Source: an uncultured Flavobacteriales bacterium
GTDB taxonomy: Bacteria; Bacteroidota; Bacteroidia; Flavobacteriales_D; Crocinitomicaceae
Direction: 5' to 3'
Length of the DNA: 17,393 nt
Assembly: GCA_903899795.1 (NCBI GenBank)
Contig: CAIUKX010000289.1
Span: forward strand, 1-17,393
Shown: one piece after another, positions 8,511-15,516 of the stretch
Numbering within the stretch: position 1 is the first letter of the stretch
How the letters are laid out: every line of letters starts with the position of its first letter
The notes under the pieces: model-generated
The model's database searches: none
Told to the model about the DNA's origin: nothing
What the model saw: the letters and a program-made list of their open reading frames with translations, nothing else
Position numbers and translations under genes: made by a program

Positions 8511-9566
8511 CTATTTGCTGAACCAACCTTCCGAAATGGCAATGATTACTGCAGTGATCAACATATTTATCAATGCAAGCGGAATCAATTTTTTCCATCC
8601 CAAGTGCATCAATTGATCGTAACGGAAACGTGGTAATGTCCAACGAATCCACATGAATACGAAAATGAAGAATACAATCTTAGCGAAGAATACTCCTGTT
8701 CCGATCAATGTCAACGCCCATCCTGAGAAGTGATCCATTCCCGGGAAGTTATACCCCCCAAAGAACAATGCTGCGATAACTGCTGAAGAGATGAACATAT
8801 TGGTATACTCAGCAAAAAGGAAGAATCCTAATTTCATCGATCCATATTCTGTGTGGTATCCACCGATCAACTCACTTTCGCATTCTGCTAAATCGAAAGG
8901 TGCTCTGTTACATTCTGCTAATGCACAAATGAAGAAAATCAAGAAAGCTATCGGTTGTTTAAATGCATACCAAGTAAACCATCCATTGTCCCAAAAACCA
9001 TGTTGTGAAGTTACAATGTCATTGATTCCCATACTTCCACTCATCATTACAATTGTGATAACGGAAACTCCCATTGCCAACTCATACGAAATCATTTGAG
9101 ATGATGCACGGATGGCACCAAACAAAGAGTATTTGTTATTCGATGCCCAACCACCGATCATGATTCCATACACACCAATGGAAACAAATCCCATGATGAA
9201 AAGAATTCCGATGTTAACGTTCGCTACCTGTAAAGCTATGGTATGTCCGCTTTCCAAGACCAATTCAGGTCCCCATGGAATAACAGCACCTGTCACTAAT
9301 GATACAAACATGGCGATTCCCGGAGCAATGATGAACAACCATTTATCAGAATGAAAAGGAATAAAATCTTCTTTGAAGAACATTTTACCACCATCTGCAA
9401 GCGGTTGCAAAAGTCCCCAAGGTCCAGCTCTGTCCGGTCCTACACGGTCTTGAAACCAAGCTGCAACTTTACGTTCCAAATAGGTTGAATACATTGCAAT
9501 TCCCAGGGAAACTGCAAACAGTACCAAAACCAAAATAAGTTTCTCTATAAATAATCCTGATTCCAT
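8511..9566 (-). CDS. nuoH: NADH-quinone oxidoreductase subunit H
   Basis: NuoH is the membrane subunit that, with NuoB and NuoD, forms the quinone chamber of complex I. The product has 351 residues and about eight membrane helices. The conserved first loop is clear (ERKVAAWFQDRVGPDRAGPWG, residues 31-51), and so is the acidic loop around ECNRAPFDLAECESELIGG, with a following YHTEYGSMK stretch. These are signature segments of the family. The ATG start overlaps the nuoG stop by one base (TAATG), a common coupling arrangement. Confidence 0.98.
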   Translation of the reverse strand: MESGLFIEKLILVLVLFAVSLGIAMYSTYLERKVAAWFQDRVGPDRAGPWGLLQPLADGGKMFFKEDFIPFHSDKWLFIIAPGIAMFVSLVTGAVIPWGPELVLESGHTIALQVANVNIGILFIMGFVSIGVYGIMIGGWASNNKYSLFGAIRASSQMISYELAMGVSVITIVMMSGSMGINDIVTSQHGFWDNGWFTWYAFKQPIAFLIFFICALAECNRAPFDLAECESELIGGYHTEYGSMKLGFFLFAEYTNMFISSAVIAALFFGGYNFPGMDHFSGWALTLIGTGVFFAKIVFFIFVFMWIRWTLPRFRYDQLMHLGWKKLIPLALINMLITAVIIAISEGWFSK

Positions 9567-10534
9567 TATTTAATATTTTTTGGTTTGTTATCCAACGGAT
9601 TTGGTTTTTCGTAATGTCCTTGTGAGATCACCGAATGACGGTCGATGTGACGCGCTCCTTCAATAGTCCATTTGGAAACATCTTTTTTATCGAAACGACA
9701 TTCATCGCAAAGCCATTGAGGTTTACCATCCACTTGTTCTACTTCTCCGTATTTATCCTGACGTGTGGTCACTTTGTAGACTTCTTTTCCGAACATCCAA
9801 ACCACAGCTTTACCGGAACACTTTGTACATTCACACGTAGCATTCATCGGGTTCAAAAACCAAACACGGCTTTTGAAACGAGCTGTTCTATCTGTCAAAG
9901 CACCAACCGGACATACATCGATCATGTTTCCTGAGAAATCATTATCGATTGCCTTTTCAATATACGTACTGATTTCCGTATGATCTCCACGGTGTAGAGC
10001 ACCATGAACACGTTGATCAGTCAATTGATTCGCAACATGAACACATCTGTAGCATAGGATGCAACGATTCATGTTTAATTTGATATGATCACCAATATCG
10101 ATTGGTTCAAATGTTCTTCTTTCTTCTTCGTAACGCGTAGCTTCTTTACCGTTTTCAAAACCTAAATTTTGAAGATCACATTCTCCAGCCTGGTCACAAA
10201 CAGGACAATCCAACGGATGATTCGCTAATAAAAACTCAACAACACCAGCACGGTTTTCAATTACGCGCTCGCTCGTTTTGTTTTTAACGATCATTCCATC
10301 CATCACCTGCGTTGAGCAAGAAACCATTAATTTCGGCATTGGACGTGGATCTTTTGTTGAACCTGCAGCAACTTCTACCAAACAAGTACGACATTTTCCT
10401 CCCGTTCCGGGAAGAGCACTGTAATAGCACATAGCAGGTGGAACAACATCTCCGCCGATCATACGAGCAGCGTTCAAGATCGTAGTTCCTTCCTCTACTT
10501 CTATTTCTATATCATCAATCGTTACTTTGATCAT
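9566..10534 (-). CDS. nuoG: Short NADH-quinone oxidoreductase subunit G (Fe-S part only)
   Basis: NuoG conducts electrons from NuoF along its Fe-S clusters. Residues 1-80 are a 2Fe-2S ferredoxin domain (C36, C48, C51, C73; cluster N1b). H106, C110, C113 and C119 are the HxxxCxxCxxxxxC ligands of N5, and C158, C161, C164 and C208 those of N4. A further Cys-rich region (C234, C236, C239, then C276 and C279) sits where the N7/molybdopterin-type 4Fe-4S domain starts in long forms. The product has only 322 residues against about 900 in E. coli, and the large molybdopterin-like domain is absent. No frameshift explains this, because the stop overlaps the nuoH start and leaves no room. Short NuoG proteins are known to me from flavobacteria, so this is probably the lineage form and functional. 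Confidence 0.93.
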   Translation of the reverse strand: MIKVTIDDIEIEVEEGTTILNAARMIGGDVVPPAMCYYSALPGTGGKCRTCLVEVAAGSTKDPRPMPKLMVSCSTQVMDGMIVKNKTSERVIENRAGVVEFLLANHPLDCPVCDQAGECDLQNLGFENGKEATRYEEERRTFEPIDIGDHIKLNMNRCILCYRCVHVANQLTDQRVHGALHRGDHTEISTYIEKAIDNDFSGNMIDVCPVGALTDRTARFKSRVWFLNPMNATCECTKCSGKAVVWMFGKEVYKVTTRQDKYGEVEQVDGKPQWLCDECRFDKKDVSKWTIEGARHIDRHSVISQGHYEKPNPLDNKPKNIK

Positions 10535-10544
10535 AGTTGTAAAT

Positions 10545-11888
10545 TTATAATGTTATTTCAGGTGTTTTCAATAATCCATAATTGCGTTTCACAGCCTCTT
10601 CAGGATGTGTAACATGCCATTCGAACTCTTCACGGAAGTGACGAATCGCAGCGGCAACCGGCCATGCAGCAGCATCACCTAGTGGACAAATTGTATTACC
10701 TTCTATTTTCTTGTTGATATCAGCCAATAAATCAATATCACGCATGTTTCCTTTTCCTGTTTCCAAACGGTGAAGTACTTTCTCCATCCAAGCTGTTCCT
10801 TCACGACAAGGTGAACATTGTCCACACGATTCATGCGAATAGAAACGAGCAAAATTCCATGTATTTCGAACGATGCATTGATCTTCATCAAAAACGATAA
10901 ATCCACCAGAACCTAACATAGAACCGGATGCAAAACCACCATCGGATAAACTTTCGTAACTCATGTAACGTGTTTCACCTGCAGCTGTTTTGGTAATCAA
11001 GTGAGCTGGTAAAATCGGAACGGAAGATCCACCCGGAATCAAAGCCTTGATTTTCTTGCCATTTGCAATTCCTCTGCACCACTCATCTCCGTAGATAAAT
11101 TCTTCTACAGTGATTCCCATTTCTATTTCATATACTCCCGGACGAACCAAGTTTCCGCAAGCAGAAATCAATTTTGTTCCGGAACTTTTTTCAGTACCTA
11201 TTTTCAAGTATTCGTCTGCTCCAATATTGATAATAGGAACAACTGTACAAAGACTTTCAACATTGTTTACAACGGTTGGACAACCATATAATCCTTTGAT
11301 AGCAGGAAATGGTGGTTTCATACGAGGATTTCCTCTTTTTCCTTCCAAAGATTCCAACAAAGCAGTTTCTTCACCACAAATGTAAGCACCTCCACCCGGA
11401 GCAACATATAAATCCAAGTCGTAACCTGAACCCAAAATATTTTTTCCTAACCAACCTTTTGCATACGCCTCTGCGATCGCTTTTTCAAGAATTTCCAATA
11501 CGAACATATATTCTCCACGGATGTAGATATACGAAGTATTTGCTCCCAAAGCATAGCTAGATGTAATCATTCCTTCCACCATCAAATGAGGAAGTTTTTC
11601 CATCAAGTAACGGTCTTTGAATGTACCCGGCTCACTTTCGTCAGCGTTACAAACCAAATATCTTGGAACACCTTCCGGTTTAGCCAAGAAAGACCATTTC
11701 ATTCCTGTTGGGAAACCAGCTCCTCCTCTACCTTTCAAGGCCGATTTTTGAACTTCTTCCACAACTTCTTGAGGCGACATTGTTTTCAATGCTTTCTCTA
11801 CTGATTTATATCCACCGTGATTGCGGTAAACATCATACGTTTCAATTCCAGGAACGTCAACGTGTTCTAATAGTAATTTTCTTCCCAT
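10545..11888 (-). CDS. nuoF: NADH-quinone oxidoreductase subunit F (FMN/NADH site)
   Basis: NuoF binds NADH and FMN and holds 4Fe-4S cluster N3; it is where electrons enter complex I. The product has 447 residues. The glycine-rich FMN/NADH loops are GRGGAGFPTG (53-62) and APGGGAYICGEETALLESLEG (from 163), with the NADESEPGTFKDR segment between. N3 ligands are C355, C358, C361 in ESCGQCSPCREG, and C401 in NTICPLGDA. Every diagnostic element is present. The ATG at 11888 overlaps the nuoE stop by one base. Confidence 0.98.
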   Translation of the reverse strand: MGRKLLLEHVDVPGIETYDVYRNHGGYKSVEKALKTMSPQEVVEEVQKSALKGRGGAGFPTGMKWSFLAKPEGVPRYLVCNADESEPGTFKDRYLMEKLPHLMVEGMITSSYALGANTSYIYIRGEYMFVLEILEKAIAEAYAKGWLGKNILGSGYDLDLYVAPGGGAYICGEETALLESLEGKRGNPRMKPPFPAIKGLYGCPTVVNNVESLCTVVPIINIGADEYLKIGTEKSSGTKLISACGNLVRPGVYEIEMGITVEEFIYGDEWCRGIANGKKIKALIPGGSSVPILPAHLITKTAAGETRYMSYESLSDGGFASGSMLGSGGFIVFDEDQCIVRNTWNFARFYSHESCGQCSPCREGTAWMEKVLHRLETGKGNMRDIDLLADINKKIEGNTICPLGDAAAWPVAAAIRHFREEFEWHVTHPEEAVKRNYGLLKTPEITL

Positions 11889-12430
11889 TAGTTTTGACTA
11901 TTTGTGGATGTATATTTTGCTCTGTATTCGTCCATCAAAGCATCAACTTTTTCAGGTGTCAAATGTTCGTGATACTGCTTTCCGCACTGAAGCATCGGCC
12001 CGTAACCACATGCTCCCAGACATTCAGCTGTTTTCAACGTGAACATTCCGTCAGCGCTAGTTTCACCAACTTTTGAGATTCCTAATTTCGTTTTGATGTA
12101 TTCAATAATGTCATCACTTCCCACCAACATACATGGCCCCGTACGACAAACTTCAAAAACAAATTTCCCTGTTGGTTCCAAATTAAACATGGTATAAAAA
12201 GTCGCTACTTCATATACCTCAATTGGTTTAATGTTCAAAATTCCAGCAACATAATCCATTGTTTCAGGACTTAACCATCCTCCAAACTCTTCTTCTGCGA
12301 TGTGCAGAATACGAAGAAGGGCACTTTTATGTCTTCCTTCTGGAAACTGTTTGATGATTCCTTGCACCTCTTCCATCTTTTCAGCACTGAAAGGAGGTCT
12401 TTTTGCTTGTGTTTCTAGTGTACTTATCAT
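11888..12430 (-). CDS. nuoE: NADH-quinone oxidoreductase subunit E
   Basis: NuoE carries 2Fe-2S cluster N1a beside the FMN of NuoF. It has a thioredoxin-like fold. The product has 180 residues. The four ligands are visible as C95 and C100 (EVCRTGPC) and C137 and C141 (ECLGACGYGPML). The upstream helical part (LHIAEEEFGGWLSPETMDYVA) and the EVATFYTMF segment are family signatures. ATG start, three bases after the nuoD stop. Confidence 0.97.
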   Translation of the reverse strand: MISTLETQAKRPPFSAEKMEEVQGIIKQFPEGRHKSALLRILHIAEEEFGGWLSPETMDYVAGILNIKPIEVYEVATFYTMFNLEPTGKFVFEVCRTGPCMLVGSDDIIEYIKTKLGISKVGETSADGMFTLKTAECLGACGYGPMLQCGKQYHEHLTPEKVDALMDEYRAKYTSTNSQN

Positions 12431-12433
12431 GAT

Positions 12434-13666
12434 CTATGCGTCCAATTCACCTGCGATAACATTCATACTACTCAAGGTCAAAACTGCATCACTGATGGTT
12501 TGACCTTTGATCATTTCCGGATATGCCTGGTAATAAATAAAACAAGGGCGACGGAACTGTAAACGGTAAGGTGAACGTCCACCATCGCTGATTAAATAGA
12601 ATCCTAATTCTCCATTTCCTCCTTCAACTGATTGGTAAATTTCACCAACCGGAACCGGAGTTTCTCCCATTACTATTTTGAAGTGGTAGATCAATGCTTC
12701 CATTTTCTCATACACATCTTGTTTCGGAGGTAAATAAAATTCAGGTAGACCCGCATGATAAGGACCCTCAGGCATTTTTGCTATCGCTTGTTTGATAATC
12801 GATAAACTCTGGCGAATCTCTTCCTGACGAACCTGAAAACGGTCGTATGTATCTCCTTGCGAACCTACAGGAATAATGAAATCAAAATCTTCGTATGAGC
12901 AATAAGGATTCATGACACGAACATCATAATCTACACCTGCAGCTCTCAAATTTGGACCTGAAAATGAATATTCCAATGCTCTTTCTGCCGAAATAGGTCC
13001 TGCACCAATCGTACGATCCATGAAGATTCGGTTACGCGATAATAAGTTATCAAATTCTGTAAAAACCTTTGGGAAATTAAGCAAAAATGCATCTAACTTC
13101 GTCCAGAAAGTTTTAGAAAAATCTCTTTCAAAACCACCGATACGACACATATTCGTCGTTAAACGAGCACCGCAAACTTCTTCAAAAAGCTCATAAATAG
13201 CTTCTCTTTGCTGAAACAAGTAAGTAAATCCTGTTAAAGCTCCTGTATCTACACCGATTACCGAGTTACAAATCAAGTGGTCGTTAATTCTAGCCAACTC
13301 CATAATGATCACACGCATGTAATCAACTCGTTTCGGAACTTCGCAACCGATTAATTTTTCCATTGTCAAGGCCCAACCAATGTTATTAATTGGCGATGAA
13401 CAATAGTTCAATCGATCTGTAAGTGTTGTAATTTGATTATAAGGTCTTCGTTCAGCAATTTTCTCAAAAGCACGGTGAATGTATCCTACTGTTTGAACAG
13501 CATCCAAAATCTTTTCACCGTCAACCGTCAAAATATTTTCAAAAATTCCGTGTGTAGCGGGATGCGTCGGACCTAGATTCAAAGTAGCAAGATCACCGTC
13601 AATCGTTTCATGTGATAAACGATCTTGCTTGTATTCTTCTAAATAATCTTCGTTTTCGTTACTCAT
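12434..13666 (-). CDS. nuoD: NADH-quinone oxidoreductase subunit D
   Basis: NuoD descends from the large subunit of NiFe hydrogenases and forms most of the quinone-reduction pocket with NuoB. The product has 410 residues and is separate from NuoC, unlike the fused NuoCD of E. coli. The quinone-site residues known from Thermus (a His in HPATHG and a Tyr in the DRLNY segment) are present here as H39 and Y88. The typical C-terminus, with GRSPYRLQFRRPCF, is intact. The hydrogenase metal ligands are lost, as is normal for the family. ATG start, 11 bases after the nuoC stop. Confidence 0.98.
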   Translation of the reverse strand: MSNENEDYLEEYKQDRLSHETIDGDLATLNLGPTHPATHGIFENILTVDGEKILDAVQTVGYIHRAFEKIAERRPYNQITTLTDRLNYCSSPINNIGWALTMEKLIGCEVPKRVDYMRVIIMELARINDHLICNSVIGVDTGALTGFTYLFQQREAIYELFEEVCGARLTTNMCRIGGFERDFSKTFWTKLDAFLLNFPKVFTEFDNLLSRNRIFMDRTIGAGPISAERALEYSFSGPNLRAAGVDYDVRVMNPYCSYEDFDFIIPVGSQGDTYDRFQVRQEEIRQSLSIIKQAIAKMPEGPYHAGLPEFYLPPKQDVYEKMEALIYHFKIVMGETPVPVGEIYQSVEGGNGELGFYLISDGGRSPYRLQFRRPCFIYYQAYPEMIKGQTISDAVLTLSSMNVIAGELDA

Positions 13667-13677
13667 AGCAGTATCTT

Positions 13678-14190
13678 TTATTCTCTTCCAAAGAAGCGAT
13701 CGTCCTTATCTTCTCTCGTAGCATCTTCCAACTGATACTCTTTTCGCATCGGAAAATAATCCATGGAATCATCATTCAAAACTCTTTTCAAGTTCGGATG
13801 TCCTGCGAAAATAACACCATAGAAATCGAATGTCTCTCTTTCCATCCAATTAGCTCCAACATATAAATAGGTAATCGTAGCAATTGTTGGATTTTCAATC
13901 GGTAAAAATGCTTTCAAACGAATTCTGAAATTGTTTACCAAACTGTGCAAGTGATAAACGACAGCAATTTCACGACCTTTATCTTCCGGGTAATGAACAC
14001 CTCCCAAAACTGTCAAATAAGAAACCTGTAATTTTTCATCTTTTTTCAACCACTCAATAATGGCATTTGCAGATTCAGCAGCTACTTCAACCGTCAATAA
14101 ATCAAACGGTGTTAGCATTTCGCCCACTTTATCTCCAAAAGCATTTTTCAATAAAGTATATACTTCTTCGTTTGTCAGTTTACTCGCCAT
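13678..14190 (-). CDS. nuoC: NADH-quinone oxidoreductase subunit C
   Basis: NuoC is a structural subunit of the peripheral arm that packs against NuoD. I take the ATG at 14190 (MASKLTNEEVYTLL), giving 170 residues; a longer frame opens at a TTG at 14199, which would add only M-N-Q and is less likely. The family signature is clear: ERETFDFYGVIFAGHPNLKRVL (residues 117-138), followed by the MRKEYQL ending. The gene overlaps the end of nuoB by 11 bases, so coupled translation is likely. It is an independent gene, not fused to nuoD. Confidence 0.95.
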   Translation of the reverse strand: MASKLTNEEVYTLLKNAFGDKVGEMLTPFDLLTVEVAAESANAIIEWLKKDEKLQVSYLTVLGGVHYPEDKGREIAVVYHLHSLVNNFRIRLKAFLPIENPTIATITYLYVGANWMERETFDFYGVIFAGHPNLKRVLNDDSMDYFPMRKEYQLEDATREDKDDRFFGRE

Positions 14191-14734
14191 CTGATTCAAT
14201 ATTAAAAGTACCTAACATGTCTTTGTATTCGGATGAATTTCTTCTGCGAAGTGATTCATTTTTCACCATTTCGTGAATTTTCATAATCCCGTCAATGATT
14301 TGTTCCGGACGCGGAGGGCAACCAGGAACGTAAACATCCACCGGAATTACTCTGTCAATACCTTGAAGAACACTGTACGTGTCAAAAATACCACCGCTTG
14401 AAGCACATGCACCAACGGAAAGAACCCATTTCGGTTCTGCCATTTGTTCGTATACTTTTTTCAAAACGGGACCTAATTTTTTTGAAATCGTTCCTGCAAC
14501 AATCAATAAATCGGCTTGTCTTGGAGAAAAAGACATTCTTTCCATTCCAAAACGAGCTAAATCGTAGTTACTTCCCATGGTAGCCATGAACTCGATACCA
14601 CAACATGAAGTCGCAAACGGCAAAGGCCATAAGGAATTTGCTCTTGCCAAACCGATCGCTTTATCAATACTGGTTAATTGAAAACCTTGACCGTTGATCG
14701 TTTCTAATTTTGCATCTAATGTTACTTTTCCCAT
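14180..14734 (-). CDS. nuoB: NADH-quinone oxidoreductase subunit B
   Basis: NuoB binds the terminal 4Fe-4S cluster N2, the direct electron donor to quinone. The product has 184 residues. The ligands are C44 and C45 (the tandem pair in SCCGIEFMA), C110 (VLSVGACASSGGIFD) and C139 (VYVPGCPPRPEQ), all in the expected order. The segment ARFGMERMSFSPRQADLLIV is typical. The ATG start overlaps the end of nuoA by 13 bases, and its own 3' end overlaps nuoC. Confidence 0.98.
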   Translation of the reverse strand: MGKVTLDAKLETINGQGFQLTSIDKAIGLARANSLWPLPFATSCCGIEFMATMGSNYDLARFGMERMSFSPRQADLLIVAGTISKKLGPVLKKVYEQMAEPKWVLSVGACASSGGIFDTYSVLQGIDRVIPVDVYVPGCPPRPEQIIDGIMKIHEMVKNESLRRRNSSEYKDMLGTFNIESDGE

Positions 14735-15087
14735 TCGAGTGCTCCTTTTTTAAGTACATAGATAAATCCTAACAAGAAGAAAGCAACGAACATAATCACT
14801 GCTAAAAGTCCTTCTAACTCTAATGATTTGAAGTTGACAGCGTAAGGGTAGAAAAAAATCACCTCTACATCGAACAAAACAAATAAGATGGCTGTCAAAA
14901 AGTAACGAACTGAAACCGGGAAACGTGCATTTCCACTTTCTTCAATCCCACATTCAAAGTTTGCATTCTTTGTTTTTGATTTTAATCGCGGACCGAGAAC
15001 GTGTGTTACGAACAATACAAACACAACAAATCCTATAGCCACAGCGGCTTGTATAAGAATTGGTAAGTAATCATTGGGTGAAGTCAT
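14722..15087 (-). CDS. nuoA: NADH-quinone oxidoreductase subunit A
   Basis: NuoA is a three-helix membrane subunit located at the join of the two arms of complex I. The product has 121 residues. The conserved quinone-side loop contains FECGIEESGNARFPVSVRYF (C46 is the conserved Cys), and the second helix has the acidic pair D73 and E75 (LFDVEVIFFYPYAV). It is the first gene of the operon, with an AT-rich leader and no clear Shine-Dalgarno sequence, as is usual in Bacteroidota. A good promoter lies 37-69 bases upstream of the start codon. Confidence 0.97.
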   Translation of the reverse strand: MTSPNDYLPILIQAAVAIGFVVFVLFVTHVLGPRLKSKTKNANFECGIEESGNARFPVSVRYFLTAILFVLFDVEVIFFYPYAVNFKSLELEGLLAVIMFVAFFLLGFIYVLKKGALEWEK

Positions 15088-15123
15088 ACTCTATATTTTT
15101 AATTTATTAACACGATAGACGGG

Positions 15124-15156
15124 CAAATTTAGAGATTTTTAACTTATGAAAACAAA
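15124..15156 (-). promoter_or_regulatory. nuo operon promoter (TTTG - N21 - TAAATTTG)
   Basis: On the minus strand TAAATTTG (complement of 15124-15131) is a perfect match to the Bacteroidota -7 box TAnnTTTG, and TTTG (15153-15156) lies 21 bases upstream, a normal distance for the -33 element. Transcription would begin near 15116-15119, leaving a leader of about 30 bases before nuoA. The -33 TTTG is itself the end of a second TAAATTTG (15153-15160), so a second, upstream start is possible. Confidence 0.72.
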
Positions 15157-15348
15157 TTTACTACTATTTAATGCGGGGAATAATTGAATATATTTCGCAA
15201 GCATAGAAGAATCAATATTTTAGGGTGTATTTACTTCAATCTATTGCCTTCTAATTTAGAATCTATCAAAATAATTATGAATAATGTATTTGTTAGTAAA
15301 ATTTCAAAATCTTCTTTTGATTCAAAAAAATCCTTAGAAGTTGTTTTA

Positions 15349-15356
15349 TACCTTTG
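15349..15356 (+). promoter_or_regulatory. Candidate uvrD -7 promoter box (TACCTTTG)
   Basis: TACCTTTG matches TAnnTTTG exactly and points toward uvrD. The nearest upstream TTTG (15316-15319) is 29 bases away, too far for a normal -33 element, so the match is only half supported. A start here would leave a leader of about 150 bases that contains the AGAC repeats and the inverted repeat. Confidence 0.35.
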
Positions 15357-15360
15357 TTCT

Positions 15361-15400
15361 TTAGACATAAGACTAAAAGAGATAAGACAAAAGACTAAAA
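15361..15400. repeat. Short periodic AGAC repeat, 7-8 bp period
   Basis: On the plus strand AGAC (AGAG in the third unit) begins at 15363, 15370, 15378, 15385 and 15392, giving steps of 7, 8, 7 and 7 bases. The sequence between units is A/T only, and a 10-base AAGACTAAAA occurs twice (15369 and 15391). On the minus strand it reads as GTCTT-rich. Similar GTCTT-type runs are, as far as I remember, common in flavobacterial intergenic DNA, but their role is unknown to me. Confidence 0.6.
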
Positions 15401-15452
15401 ATAGGTGAATCGGTAAAGACAGTCAAACGATTTTTTATATCCTTTAGTCTTA
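15368..15452. repeat. 10-bp perfect inverted repeat with 65-base loop
   Basis: TAAGACTAAA at 15368-15377 and TTTAGTCTTA at 15443-15452 are exact reverse complements. The left arm lies inside the AGAC repeat. The stem is AT-rich and the loop long, so as RNA it would be weak; it could instead be a second, inverted copy of the repeat unit. A further TAGTCTT occurs at 15491. Confidence 0.5.
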
Positions 15453-15516
15453 ACATCTTGACCGCGAAAGCAGCATCGCAGATAATCTTATAGTCTTGAA
15501 TCTCAAAAAATAAGAA

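Larger units (their letters stand above)
15157..15516. other. AT-rich spacer between nuo promoter and uvrD, no supported gene
   Basis: No convincing gene lies here. The plus strand has a 74-codon frame with a TTG start at 15184, and the minus strand has a 45-codon ATG frame (15368-15231); neither resembles anything I know. The stretch contains the AGAC repeat at 15361-15400, an inverted repeat spanning 15368-15452, a possible uvrD -7 box at 15349-15356, and a GCGA/TCGC mini-stem near 15463-15480 just upstream of uvrD. Confidence 0.5.

Noticed and set aside
9566..10534. NuoG as a frameshifted pseudogene of a long form
   Set aside because: All ligands of N1b, N4 and N5 are intact, and the stop codon overlaps the nuoH ATG, leaving no remnant of the missing domain downstream.
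11708..12076. Plus-strand 122-codon frame across the nuoF-nuoE junction
   Set aside because: It is antisense to two conserved genes and has no recognisable domain.
15361..15400. CRISPR-like direct repeats
   Set aside because: The units are 7-8 bases with no spacers of constant size and there are no cas genes, so this is a simple periodic repeat.
15184..15408. 74-codon plus-strand frame upstream of uvrD
   Set aside because: It needs a TTG start, resembles no family, and its 3' end is made of the AGAC repeat tract.
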